A stretch of 64,000 bases of DNA from Dimorphilus gyrociliatus (GCA_904063045.1 CAJFCJ010000017.1:310001-374000), one strand, 5' to 3'. Counted from the stretch's first letter, positions 13,901 through 24,437 are shown. The notes: generated by a model from the sequence alone, not told the origin. Made by a program: numbers and translations.

Positions 13901-16103
13901 AAAATTATTAGATTCAACTGTAATTTTTGCTTGATTTTGTATATATAGTCCACTTCCATTCTTGTGATTTCTTATCATATTATCCACGAATGACAATACA
14001 ATTACATTTCCATTCAATAAAGTATTACCTTCTACATGTACACCATTTATAGCATTTTCTTCAATGTTACTTTCACTAATTGTTAAAGCTTGCCAAGAAC
14101 CATACATCATTAACCCGTAACGATTATGATTTATGACACACTTTCGTACATCGGTTAAATAGGAAGGATTATTTAAATTTATACCATAATTATCATTTTC
14201 CTCAAACCTGCTACCATTTATTATAATCGAATTTGTTGGTTTATCAGTTTTCAAGCCAATGCCATTTTGTGTAAATATCGAATTAGTAAGAATACTTAGA
14301 GTTGATTCTGAAATATCATTTATTAAATTCTTCAACTTGCCATTTAGAGTATGAATAATTGTATTGGTGTCACTAATTAGCGACTAATTTATACGTACTA
14401 GGCTCTACAGAATCAATTTCAATGTACAGTATTTTATTGGAGCTTACTCCTCTTAAATTTAAAATGATATATTCTTGACTAGATTCCAAATTAGCTGCTT
14501 CGAACGCTTCCCACGAATAACTTGCAGGACGATTCAAAAGGAATGGTGATGTTTCATCTTTACCATCTTTTATTGTTCCTTTAAACGAATAATCCCATTT
14601 AGAAAATTTCAATGAGAGAACTTGACCATCTTCCGCTTTGAATACCTTTAAATGATCAATTATCAATAAATGATTAACAATAAGAGATATTTTAAGTTAC
14701 AGTATTCTTTGGATATATACAATTGTTTCCAAGATAGTATAGTTTTGGATATGAAATATCTTCCGGTAAACATAAAGAGCATTTTATATCGCAAAGACTT
14801 GTCGGCGTTAAGTGTTCAGGAAGGACCCATTTTGCGGAAGATGTAATAGTAAGACCAGTCTCGTTATTTTCTACAAAAGTAAACAAGAAGAGCAGAGAAT
14901 AAACAATTATGCGTATAATTATTTCATTAAATACTTTCGGCAGTTATTTCATTCAAGCTGACTTTTTCATGTGAATCTATGATTAAACCATTCATTTCAT
15001 TGTTTCTAACTGATATTCTTTGTATGTTGAGTTCTTGTTCTGATTCCGTATTTCGTAAGTATAGAGCCGGATCGGAACTTTTCACATTCTCAGCCACGAT
15101 ATCCCTAAAAGCGATGTTGGGAATAAAACGAAATACATAAATAGGCCTATATTTTAAATATAAAATTGTCTATTTACTGATAGGAAAGAATAGTTGAATT
15201 TATAATGTGAACACCGACGCCGATGAGTTTGACATTATTAAAAGATGTTTGTTGAGAAGATCTGATAAGAATACCACTTTTTAGTCTAGGTCCATAACAT
15301 GTTAGTTTCATTGTTTGGTAATATCCACTTGCATCTAAATATAGATATTATTCATTACAAAGCTATTAAATGTGAATAACGAAGAAATGTTTTTTTGTAA
15401 AGAAATAGAGGGATAATAGGAATTTTCCTATATTTTCTTCTAACCTTCTAATTTACAATCCTTAATAGATTTAGCCGTTTGGTCACAAGTTACTTTGAAA
15501 CAGTTTTGTACTCTTTTACCTCTTGTAATAGCAGGTGCTATGTTCGTTTCGTAAAATCTTAGATATTTACAAGTTAACTAGAAAGAGAATGATATGCAAA
15601 TTGGTTCTTGTTTTTTTTTTTTAATATTAAACTTACACTTCTTAAATTTGAACTATCCTCTCTAGGTTCGAAACACACATCTTTGTATTGTCCATTTCTT
15701 GAGTCGAATATCATAGGCTCAAATGTACGACCTATATAAACATTATTTGTTTACCCTGCGACTTGGAAACTAGTTTGACTTTACCTTTTCCGCCTGCTTT
15801 TGAATTATTAAGAAATATAAAATCTTTATTTGAACTGAAATTGTCTTGACGAAAAATTATAGTCTGTTCCTTTACAGCTGAGATTAGCACAGGCTCCTCC
15901 TCTATTTCAATAAGACTGTCATCTTCTGCAAACGCAACATTAGCCCCAGAATTGACTATAATCCCTTTGGGTCTAACTGTTCCAGTAATTTTATGAGTAC
16001 CAGCTGATAATATCAGTGTCTTTCCATCGTAGCTTGAATCGATGTCCACAGTTTTCGCAACGAATATATTTATATATAGAATAAGTAGATAATGAAATAT
16101 CAT
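1997..16103 (-). CDS. bark: Giant Bark beetle/Anakonda-like receptor with VWD-EGF-cadherin tail, copy 1
   Basis: Twelve coding exons: 16103-15755, 15731-15637, 15577-15445, 15334-15178, 15104-14935, 14870-14701, 14645-14399, 14307-12058, 11989-10448, 10393-9536, 9477-6317 and 6262-1997. They sum to 4466 codons with every phase matching. A signal peptide (MIFHYLLILYINIFVAK) begins the protein. Three repeats of a beta-helix cap + SRCR-like + right-handed beta-helix/CUB-like unit start near residues 25, 798 and 1590; SRCR cysteines sit near 130-230, 890-955 and 1665-1760. Then come MAM (about 1995-2150), more beta-helix, a C-type lectin-like domain (about 2447-2535), two EGFs, a PSI domain (about 2597-2650) and an unassigned beta-rich block. 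VWD follows (about 3511-3700, WGDPHLATLDG), then ten EGFs (to about 4120), two cadherin-like domains (to about 4325), a Thr-rich stalk and a TM helix (about 4436-4462) with almost no cytosolic tail. Drosophila Bark/Anakonda builds tricellular septate junctions; a junctional role here is inference. Confidence 0.85.
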
Positions 16104-16294
16104 TTCCCAACTATTCGTTTCAAATACAGCCTTATCTCTTTACTTTTCTGTTAGAAATGAAAATTTATTGTTGAAATTTGTAATACTATTCACTATTGTC
16201 CTGCAGACGGCGCTTCTAAAAGTCCTACTTATTCGATGGGCCATCGAAATTGAAATGAAATATAGGAAAATGTTGTCTGGAAAATAGATATTTA

Positions 16295-16327
16295 CCTTGT
16301 TTTCAACAAGGAATTCCTTTATATAGG
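16295..16327 (-). promoter_or_regulatory. Candidate TATA box and adjacent palindrome of giant gene 1
   Basis: On the minus strand CCTATATAAAGG (16316-16327) is a good TATA-box match about 215 nt upstream of the start codon. Directly downstream is a 7-bp inverted repeat with a 3-nt loop (CCTTGTT TTC AACAAGG, about 16295-16311). Either an initiator region or a factor-binding palindrome would fit; no experimental support is available. Confidence 0.35.
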
Positions 16328-16887
16328 TTTCGTTTGCCCCTTGTTTGTCTTTATTTCGGTTTTTTATTCAAATTTGCAATTTGTCGCTACAACTAACTTT
16401 TCGTTAATTACGATCGTCTGCCTATAGATAGTCTATATATAATTCAAATAAAGGGGATTTTCTTTTATGAGTCATGAGGAAATCCTGCTTTCTTCTCAAT
16501 AGAAGAGTAATGTCTTTTCACATACTTGTTATTATGCTATATTTTTAAACAACACAGCAGTTTTTTTTCTTTTTTTACTATTACTAAGTACTTTTTAGTA
16601 CTATTCAGTACCAAGCTGTGTCCTGATCTTCTTCCGTGATCTAAAAATAGATTAAAAAGAAAACGATTCCCTCGGTGACATATTTTCAATCGTGTAGAAA
16701 ATTGAACGACGCAGTTTTTCCAAGAATTTCATACTATTTAACTAGTTGCAAATGTGAACGACTTAACGATAATAGTTATCCAAGCAATAAATAAAAAAGT
16801 CTTTTCTCGAAGCCTATGAGTTTAAATTCTATAGTTTCATTTTACATTTAAGGAGAGTTTATTATATAAGTTTTTTGGTGATATTTC
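16328..16887. other. Upstream flank of giant gene 1
   Basis: No coding potential is seen. The stretch at about 16355-16430 has weak resemblance to 23830-23890, so part of this flank appears duplicated at the far end of the pseudogene block. Around 16575-16615 the core AGTAC(T) recurs several times within 40 bp. Confidence 0.4.
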
Positions 16888-17215
16888 TCACGTTAATACT
16901 CTTCTACGATTTTCAATTTCACCATTATCTACTTCCGTTGGAACACATTCACAAGACAACTCTACAGTTTCCTCTTCCAAATCCTTAAAGATGTCTTCTG
17001 TTGTATTTCTAATTTGTCTATACGACAACAATTCCCTCACCGATCTGGGATTTTTGATTCTATCGTTTGTTTCCATGACATTTAACAAAGTACTCTTTCC
17101 ACTTATAACTACTTTAGTTATACTATTAACAATACATTTTTTTCCATTTCACTCCTTCTTTAAGAAATCAAAAGCTGATTCATTACATTTCGACAATTTC
17201 TAAAAACTTTATCGA
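16888..17215 (-). pseudogene. Broken partial copy of the GBP/atlastin-like GTPase gene
   Basis: Bases about 16905-17075 match the helical-domain exon at 318-491 nearly base for base (for example NDRIKNPRSVRELLSYR on the minus strand). The match then jumps directly to a decayed version of the P-loop exon (about 1531-1650). The middle of the GTPase domain, including G3 and G4, is missing and the joined parts are out of gene order. It cannot encode a functional GTPase. Its position upstream of giant gene 1 shows that the duplication unit spanned the GTPase as well as the giant gene. Confidence 0.82.
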
Positions 17216-17479
17216 AGATATTTTGTTGGACTGCAAATAAAATATTTTTAAATTGCAACTTTCACATGACAATCAATGTATTTGAAAACATTATATTTCG
17301 TAATTGTTTAAACCATATATCTCTTGAAACGTAGGATTATTATTGAGTATACGACAGCATTAGAACTATAACAACAGAGCTATCGACCAAAAATATAATT
17401 TTATAATTATTAATTTTATTCATAAATCCTTGTAATATTTATCATTAATAACACAAAATAACGCATCTGGTCTTTAATA

Positions 17480-18345
17480 ACACTGATAATAAATTTAACG
17501 AAACTTTACAACTAATATTATGATTATAATGATTATTTATTACTACAAAAACAACTTATTAAACATTAAAATCATTTCCTATATACTCTTATGTCTCGAA
17601 ATCATCTTCATTTACTATCTTTGATATTGTAATATTTCGATATTCAGCAATTTTACAATGAATATTGCGATTAGAATGATTGTTATTATTATAAACACAC
17701 CTAATCCAACTCCCAAACCTATTGTTGTATACCTATATTTATTAGAGTCCTCGCTATCTTCCTTTGTTGATTTAGTTGACTTTCGTAATTCAACCGTTGT
17801 TATTATCTTTGATGTTGTAATATTTTCATATTCAGAAGAAGAATCTTTGTTGAATGTCACTTCTGTATACATCTGCGACCGTGCGACTGTTATCTTCTCT
17901 GTCTCTGGTTCTCTTTTATTTGTTGTTATATCAATTTTCTTTGTTTCTAACACATCAGTTGTCACATCTTTTAAAGAGGTTGTTTCATATAGGTTAAAAC
18001 TTCTTCTTTACACTTCATAATAGATTCAGTCGTTTGGCCTCCAGGCACTTGGAAACAGTTTAGTACGCTATTGCCTCTTGTAATAGTAGGTCGTAGGCTC
18101 ATTTCGTGTAATCCTAGATCAGTTTCTTGAATTATAATGATACTTTCGATGTTCGAAACACATATCTTTGTATTGTCCATTTCTTGAGTCGAATATCAGA
18201 GGCTCAATACGTTATATATTATTATTTGCTATTTAGAAGCTGGCTTGACTTTACACATTCCGTCTTGTCGATTAACTTTTTTTTTTGATAATTGTAATAC
18301 TATTTATAGTTGTTTCGCAGACGGCGTTTCTTCCTCTTAATTTCG
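17480..18345 (-). pseudogene. Collapsed copy of giant gene 1 (3' end fused to SRCR exons)
   Basis: Bases 17620-17995 are a close copy of the last exon of giant gene 1 (Thr-rich stalk plus TM helix; GLGVGLGVFI on the minus strand). Another decayed copy of the 3' end sits just before it at about 17480-17560. At about 17995 the sequence switches to remnants of the first SRCR exons (TITRGNSVLNCFQV compares with AITRGKRVQNCFKV), then to 5'-flank-like sequence near 18290-18330. Everything between the SRCR1 and stalk regions, more than 12 kb of the parent, is gone. Frameshifts and lost splice sites make it non-functional. Confidence 0.8.
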
Positions 18346-18361
18346 TCCTCTTTTTCATTGT

Positions 18362-18655
18362 TTTAACAATTGATTATTTAGAAAATGATTCCTATAAAAA
18401 TACATTTCAAATTCGGTAATTGAACAAACTTCAAATATTTTGTTATTGTTGAAAAAAGGAAAGAAATCTCCCATTGATGGCGTTTTAACCGAGATGAGTT
18501 TTTAAAGTCTATTTTCTATACAAAAATCCTTCAGGTATTTAATTTATTAATCATTCAAAAAAACATTTCTTTTTCTTTATGACAAACTTAATGAATCCAA
18601 CGACCTCTCATTATTGCAACAAGAACTATAGAAATTGTTATTATTTCGAAACACA
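18362..18655. repeat. Duplicated spacer element, copy A
   Basis: Bases 18362-18510 match 22853-23010 (shared core ATGATTCCTATAA..ATACATTTCAAAT and CATTGATgGCxTTTTAACC), and 18498-18655 match 23455-23610 (ending CCAACGACCTCTCATTATTG). In copy B the two halves are separated by about 450 bp of unrelated sequence. The second half carries a 3'-end fragment of the giant gene. These elements punctuate the pseudogene block and could mark recombination boundaries. Confidence 0.65.
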
Positions 18656-20880
18656 ACGACCATTTCGGTAACAATCTGATACTTTATCGCAAAGAGGTAC
18701 ATCACATGACTCTCCAGACCAGAACTCGTCGCAAATACATTTATTAAACGATTCGCATCTGCCATGTTTCGAACAGTACGACAACTCTTCGCATGAAAAT
18801 TCTGTACAAACTTTCCCAGAATATCCTTTCTTGCACTCACATTTGTTTGGAAAAGCACATTCGCCGTTAGATGAACATTGCGGATCACAGATCGGTATAG
18901 CGCATGTCCTACCAGCATTTCCATCATCGCAGATACATTCTGTTGCATTTTTACATACATTACATTCCTCTCCCGTTACAATTATCCATTAGAGGACATT
19001 CTTTTAAGATTCCACAATCATCTCCGCTATAGCCATCTTCGCATGTACAAACTCCAGGTTCGGTGCATTTACCGTGACCACTGCAATCATTTTTACAGAT
19101 AGGCTTAGAACAACTTAGACCAGTCCATTCTTTGAAACAAAGGCATTGATCGAAAGCAATACAAATTCCATGTTGAGAACATTCGCCTCTTACCTCACAA
19201 CTGAATGTGGCGCAATTTGTTCCATTGTAACCAATCTCACATTTACAAATGTCGTGGTCAATGCATATCCCATGATCTGAACAACCTTCACTGCAAACAG
19301 CCTCTTCTGAGCAATTTTTTGATGTCCATCCTTCATCGCATTTACAAACATCTGATTTAACGCATTCTCCTTTTGATGAGCAATTGCCTTCGCATATGGC
19401 TGCTGTTTCACAAGTCGGTCCTTGGAAGCCAGGAACACATTCGCAAAAGCCAGCCGAACAGTTTCCATTAACACACTTTCCACATTCGCCAATTTCACAT
19501 GATTCCCCAGACCAGCTTTGTATACAAACACACTTTCCTCCAACACAGTTTCCTCTATTGGAACACTTCTCCGGACATTCATTGGCTTTCAGTACAGCTT
19601 GATTTCGTACGTTTGGATCATTCGTAGTCACAACATCGTAGATACATTGATCAATCTCCTCCTTTGATAATCGGTCAGATGTACACACTTCTTTCGCAGT
19701 ATTAATGTCGGATTGCGTAAATCCATTCAGTGAATAAAGAGGCTTGTGCGTTGGATCAATATACGATTTATCCATTGAGTTTTTCTCGTGAAAGTTCGAT
19801 TCAGGATCAGACCAAGAATTAGGCAGTCCACCTCCATTTCTAATAGTCCGCTTCATTTTCCAAGATTCTACAAATTGTACGGGATAAGTGTAATTTTTAC
19901 CATCTGGACCCATAAGATCGTCCGAATCGCCATCGTTGAAATATCCACAAATGCCAGATGTCTTATTGATCATCTCATTTATTGGCGTTGTAATTAGAGT
20001 CAAGTATTGTCTTTTCATCTTGGAGCTGTATAATGCTACAATCGATAAACTAGCTCCATTTGAGAATTTTAAGGACACGAATAGAATGGTCGGATCATCT
20101 TCGGAGATTTCCTTCGCACGCAGGGAAATATCTAATCGAAGACTATCATTATGAAATTTGAATTTGTTCTCAGTGTTCAAATTGGACAATTCATTTCCAT
20201 TAAGACGAAGAACAGGTAGATCTGTTAGTGTTGATGGAAATTTCGTGTTGATCGTTAAAACTGATGTATTGCCGAGTTTCAATGCAATCGCACCAATAAA
20301 TGATGTTCTCTTAAAAGCAAAGAATCGAAACTGATAAGCTAAAAATGGTGATCGACAACACCAGAATTGTCCGATTCCGAAGAAATCGAAAGATCTACCA
20401 TCCAACATTGCTAAATGAGGATCTCCCCAGTTCCTTCTAGGCAATCTTTTTCGCAAGAACGGCCATCCCATTCTCTATTACATTCGCATCTTGATCTACA
20501 GTCGACTGCTGCTACACAAAATCCGTTTCGACTGCAACGAGAATCTGGTGGGCATGCCGGTTGATCGCAATTCGATCCGGTTCTCTGTGACGTACAAACG
20601 CCATTAACACCACATTCATTTTCACAGGGACAAGTTCCATCAGGCTTTCTAACTACAATTCTGCCATCAACACACGGTTCGCACGGTTCGCAGCGTCATC
20701 CTTCTGGGCCGATTATCGATTGCGTTCCATCCGGAAGATAGTAGCCTCTTGTTTGAAACAAATCCCAGAGCTGGTAAAGCAGTCCTACCCACTACATCGT
20801 TTTCTCTAAGAGATTTATCGTTAGTCTCGCCTATCCAAATAAATAAGACTGCAAACGCTATCCGCACTCTTACATTCAAG
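18640..20880 (-). pseudogene. VWD-EGF segment copy of giant gene 1, frameshifted
   Basis: Bases 18640-20735 copy 3080-5165 of giant gene 1 at very high identity: the EGF repeats, the VWD domain (WGDPHLAMLDGRSFDFF) and the EGF/Cys-rich region before it. Bases 20735-20880 then jump to the equivalent of 6478-6640, deleting about 1.3 kb. A 503-residue frame stays open over 18960-20471. It is broken on one side by a 1-nt deletion near 20450 (CTTTGTTCGC to CTTTTTCGC) and on the other by an insertion of about 7 nt near 18955. No start, signal peptide or splice continuity is visible. The long surviving frame implies recent duplication. Confidence 0.82.
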
Positions 20881-21336
20881 ATTATCAGTTTAGATTTAAC
20901 AGAGGTAATTTCATATGTAATATAATCTTGATAAAGGTTATATTATTTTTTTGAATACATGTTTTTTCATTTTGTGAAAAAATCCAAAATAGTTGAAAAA
21001 TATTTTTCAGCCATTTTGAATAATTGTTATTATACCTTTCCAATACTATTCTTCTTTTAGAGATATGTTTCATAATATTATATTTTATTTACTTATTAAT
21101 TATTGTTAATATTTGCAGTATAGTATAAAGAATCATTGATAAAACATGTGCAGTTAAATGTAAGAATTGCAAGCTATTTTTAGCACAATCACATTCTAAG
21201 GTGTCAGTTTGTCTGGATTGGGAAAAAAGAATCTTCTTTTTTTTTTTTCTTTTCCTTATGTGTTAATCTTTTATCATTTTCTTAGTATTATATATACTTT
21301 ACTTTAGTATTAATAAAAAAAAGTCTAGAATTTCAT
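20881..21336. other. Unique AT-rich filler inside the pseudogene block
   Basis: This has no recognisable match to either giant gene and no plausible coding sequence. A poly-T tract lies at about 21236-21250. It separates two pseudogene fragments derived from adjacent parts of the parent gene, so it may be inserted DNA. Confidence 0.4.
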
Positions 21337-21424
21337 GGGTTCGGTTTCACCAAAAAGGGGTACGATTTCACACAGATACGGTTTCATCTGGGTACGGTGT
21401 CACCGGTATGGTTACGTTTTCACC
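21337..21424. repeat. Five-copy imperfect tandem repeat, core GGTACGGTTTCACC
   Basis: Successive copies read GGTTCGGTTTCACC, GGTACGATTTCACA, GATACGGTTTCATC, GGTACGGTGTCACC and GGTTACGTTTTCACC, with spacers of 2-7 bases. It abuts the pseudogene fragment and supplies the last few codons of its open frame. It is not seen elsewhere in the window. Confidence 0.7.
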
Positions 21425-22905
21425 CCTATTCAGTTCAGAACTAGACTTTCCACATATCCATGGTTTCAAGATTGATAATTGAGAAGGGCTATTTGTGAAC
21501 CAAATATCGCTCACTTTTGTATTTCCGTCAACATCTGTATATCTTAGTAAATCCGTCAGTCTATCGACAGCTCGAAGAGCTTCTTCTGTTAGAAGAAAAG
21601 CCGAATTCTTCTTACACCATATTTCAGCTTCCGCTTTTGAACCAGCTCCAACGTGAAAGTGATAACAGGATCCTCGAATAAATTTCCAACCAAGAACACA
21701 ACTTCCAGATGTTGCTAAGCTGAGAGGTTCACTTTGCAGAATTGGTACAAACTGAAGTATTGGAGATCCCTCAAGTGATTTACCATCTTTAATTCTCTTT
21801 CCAAGTTTGTCAATATCCAAACTTCCCCACCAATTATATTGACAGTTACCACTTTGAAAGTCAGCATTTTGTAGACTGTAAGCCACCTCGTATGGTGTTT
21901 GAGGATTATTTAATATATTGTTATTGATGTACAAATTTCTGCTGACAGATGTAATCACAGCATCATTTCCTTCGTCTGGATCTTTTTTGTTAAAAATGAA
22001 CGTATTCAGCGATATATTAGTATTCGAACTGTTGGAATTGACGTATAGTAGGTTACCCTGGGCGGTATTATTATACAGAAGATTATTTGTGAAACTGATA
22101 TCAGCATTTTCAATGTAGATCAAGTAATCACGTGATTTGGAATGTTGAATATTACATTTATCAAAGGTAACGGTAGCATTATTAATTCCATAGTTGTTCA
22201 TTCGAAGAAGACTGCTTTCGTATAAATTAGTAATAGAGTTTTGAGTAAACACCAAATTGGAGATTCTCGATTCAAAAGTTGAATTGAAATGAACTTGAAT
22301 TACATGTGAATTGTTCAAGTTAGGAATATTCAAATTTCTGACGAGAACATAGGCACTATGAAGATCTATGTTTATCAAACTGGACGATTCGATGATGGGA
22401 TGATTTTGATTAAATGTTAACCTTTCCAACCAAACGCTGTTGTGTATTTCGCTATTTCTATTATGAATATCTAGGCATCCTGTTTGGCAATTTTCAAAAC
22501 TTGTATCAGTAACTTTCAACTCAGTAGCTTCTCTCTCAAATGGACATGTTTCATAATCCGTATGGTCAATACCAATGTAAGATTGACAATTATCCTGAAT
22601 CGATCCGTAGAGAGCAATTCGAAATTTCTTTCCTTTTAATTTCTTCAAAGATATTCTAAAATCCTTCCAGTCTTTTTCTAAATTTAGCCTGTCTAAAAAG
22701 ATTAATCGATCGTCCAAGTCAGCATAGACTCTTATAGTTTCATCTTGTGAGAAATACTTTGAATTTTTGTATGCCGCTATCTTGAAAAAGCATAAATTAT
22801 CTGTTGGCTTGACAGTTGCACCAAAGGCATTATTGATTATTATTAATTGATTATTCAAAATATGATTCCTATAATAATACATTTCAAATTTCGAAATTGA
22901 ACAAA
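21425..22905 (-). pseudogene. MAM/beta-helix/C-type-lectin segment copy of giant gene 1
   Basis: Bases about 21430-22800 copy 7855-9240 of giant gene 1 with few substitutions. They cover the second half of the MAM domain, the beta-helix with its NNILNNPQTPYEVAY region, and the C-type lectin-like domain up to KPWICGKSS. The frame is uninterrupted for 504 codons (21368-22882). It starts without a signal peptide or a complete MAM domain, and runs into the tandem repeat where the parent continues into EGF repeats. It is most likely a fragment with no promoter, although an expressed truncated product cannot be excluded from sequence alone. Confidence 0.75.
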
Positions 22906-23010
22906 CTTTAACAGTTCTGTTTTTGTTGAAAAAACCCTTTACATTATCTTGCGGTATATTTCAGTTGTAAGAAAGATATCTCCCATTGATTGCTTTTTAA
23001 CCAAGATGGG
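22853..23010. repeat. Duplicated spacer element, copy B (first half)
   Basis: Matches 18362-18510, including ATACATTTCAAAT, TTGAACAAACTT and the terminal CTCCCATTGAT..TTTTAACC. Bases 23011-23454 between the two halves of copy B show no gene and no match within the window. Confidence 0.65.
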
Positions 23011-23454
23011 GGACTTATCTTCACGCAGACAGGAGAAGAAGCTGTATAGTTCTGTTTATTTTTTTGGTCTAAGAGTACAAAGGAACTTATACTTAAAAAC
23101 ATACTTTAGAAAAGCTCATAATCTTTAGCCAAGTTCTATTCATTTAACTTTTTTGAAAACAAGACATTTGAATACTAGACTTTGTGACATCCTGCTACTA
23201 TAGACAACAGACAATTCTCCATCTATTGATTGATAATTAGATGTTAAATCATCATTGCAGAATTGATGAAAGAAGCAAACTTAATTATCGCTTATAAGAA
23301 ACTATTAAGTCAAAGAAAGATATGTAGACAACAAAGGGAGACCAATCAGAACATTCTGAGTCAGATTTCTGTGGGAGATGTTGTGAACAGTTTCGCCTCA
23401 GCTGTGGGCGTTTTTTCCTGAACTCTTACCGGATAATTCTAACAATTGTCAAAC

Positions 23455-23900
23455 AGATTTGCGTTTTTAAAGTTCATTTTTTATAAAAAAATCCTTCAAA
23501 TATTTAATTCATTAATCATTCAAAAAAAACATTTCTCTTTCTTTATGGCAAACTTAATGAATCCAACGACCTCTCATTATTGCAACAAGAACTATAGAAA
23601 TTGTTATTATTACAAGAAGACCCAATCCAACTCCCAAGCCTATTGTTGTATACATATATTTCTCAGAGTCCTCGCTATCTTCCTTTGTACGTTCACTTGA
23701 CTTTTGCAACTCAACTGTTGTTGTAATCTTTGATGTTGTAATATTTTCATATTCAGAAGATGGATATTTCCTGAATAAGTAGAAAATGAAATACCATTAT
23801 TAGATAAAATGATATTTGTCCTTGTTTTGTTGTTGTTCCCCAATTAAATCGCAATATCGCTACAACTAGCTTCACTAAACGAAAGTAGAGTAGTCTGCCG
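23455..23900 (-). pseudogene. 3'-end remnant of the giant gene plus 5' flank fragment
   Basis: Bases 23455-23610 repeat 18498-18655. Bases 23600-23765 copy the TM-helix and stalk end of giant gene 1 (equivalent to about 2030-2200) with a different charged linker. Bases 23830-23890 resemble the 5' flank at 16355-16430. As in the 17.5-18.3 kb copy, the 3' end of the gene is joined nearly directly to its 5' flank, so essentially the whole coding region has been deleted. Confidence 0.7.
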
Positions 23901-24009
23901 TTTAAATAGAATATGGCAATGATTAATATAAAAATTTTCTATATTAATCCTGAAAAACCATTGTACTTCTCTTGCTGGCAAAATCTACGCATTTGCAAGT
24001 TATAACAAT

Positions 24010-24360
24010 ACTGGTTCTACGCGAACCTTTAAACAAATGTTTAAATTAAAACGGTTTATTCGCAATAATAATACTTAAGCAAGTAACAATATGAGAGTTT
24101 GATAGCAGAGTAGATAGTTCGTAAAAGCAGGTTGCCAAATTGCCAAACTGTCTTCCAATGTTGAGGAGTAGATAGATGGTTCCAGTGGAGGTTGTTTCCA
24201 GATGATTTTCCCAGGTCCTTGGGTCCAGATGGAAGCTGCATGCCAAATGAGAATAGTGAGGATTTATATACTTTGAGGTTTGCCTCTGACATCCAATCAT
24301 CACTTTACAGTTGCCGAAATGTGTAGTTCATATTTATCTTTAGTAACAGGATGTTACAAG
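24010..24360 (-). mobile_element. Possible solo LTR of a retrotransposon
   Basis: On the minus strand a segment starts TGTAACATCCTG, has a TATA-like AAGTATATAAATCC near 24265, and an AATAAA near 24057, ending around TTGTTATAAC. This 5'-TG..TATA..AATAAA order over about 330 bp resembles an LTR. No matching target-site duplication or internal retroelement genes could be found, and no second copy is in the window. The small overlapping open frames here are not convincing genes. Confidence 0.35.
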
Positions 24361-24377
24361 GTTGAACATTTAGGAAG

Positions 24378-24437
24378 GTTAATTGAATTATAACTTGGCC
24401 ACACCCTAGGCAAGTTAATTAAATTATAACTTGGCCA
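24378..24437. repeat. Two-copy 24-bp direct repeat
   Basis: GTTAATTGAATTATAACTTGGCCA at 24378-24401 recurs with one change (GTTAATTAAATTATAACTTGGCCA) at 24414-24437, a period of 36 bp. A related TTGGCCAA occurs near 24493. The surrounding 23901-24868 holds no other supported feature apart from the candidate LTR. Confidence 0.7.

Noticed and set aside
14373-14392. Apparent frameshift or stop between two long frames of giant gene 1
   Set aside because: A 91-nt intron 14308-14398 (GTACGT..TTTCAG) removes the stop with correct phase and agrees with the paralogue, so no disruption is needed.
24046-24303. Two overlapping small minus-strand proteins
   Set aside because: They are overlapping frames of the same LTR-like sequence with no domain; not credible genes.
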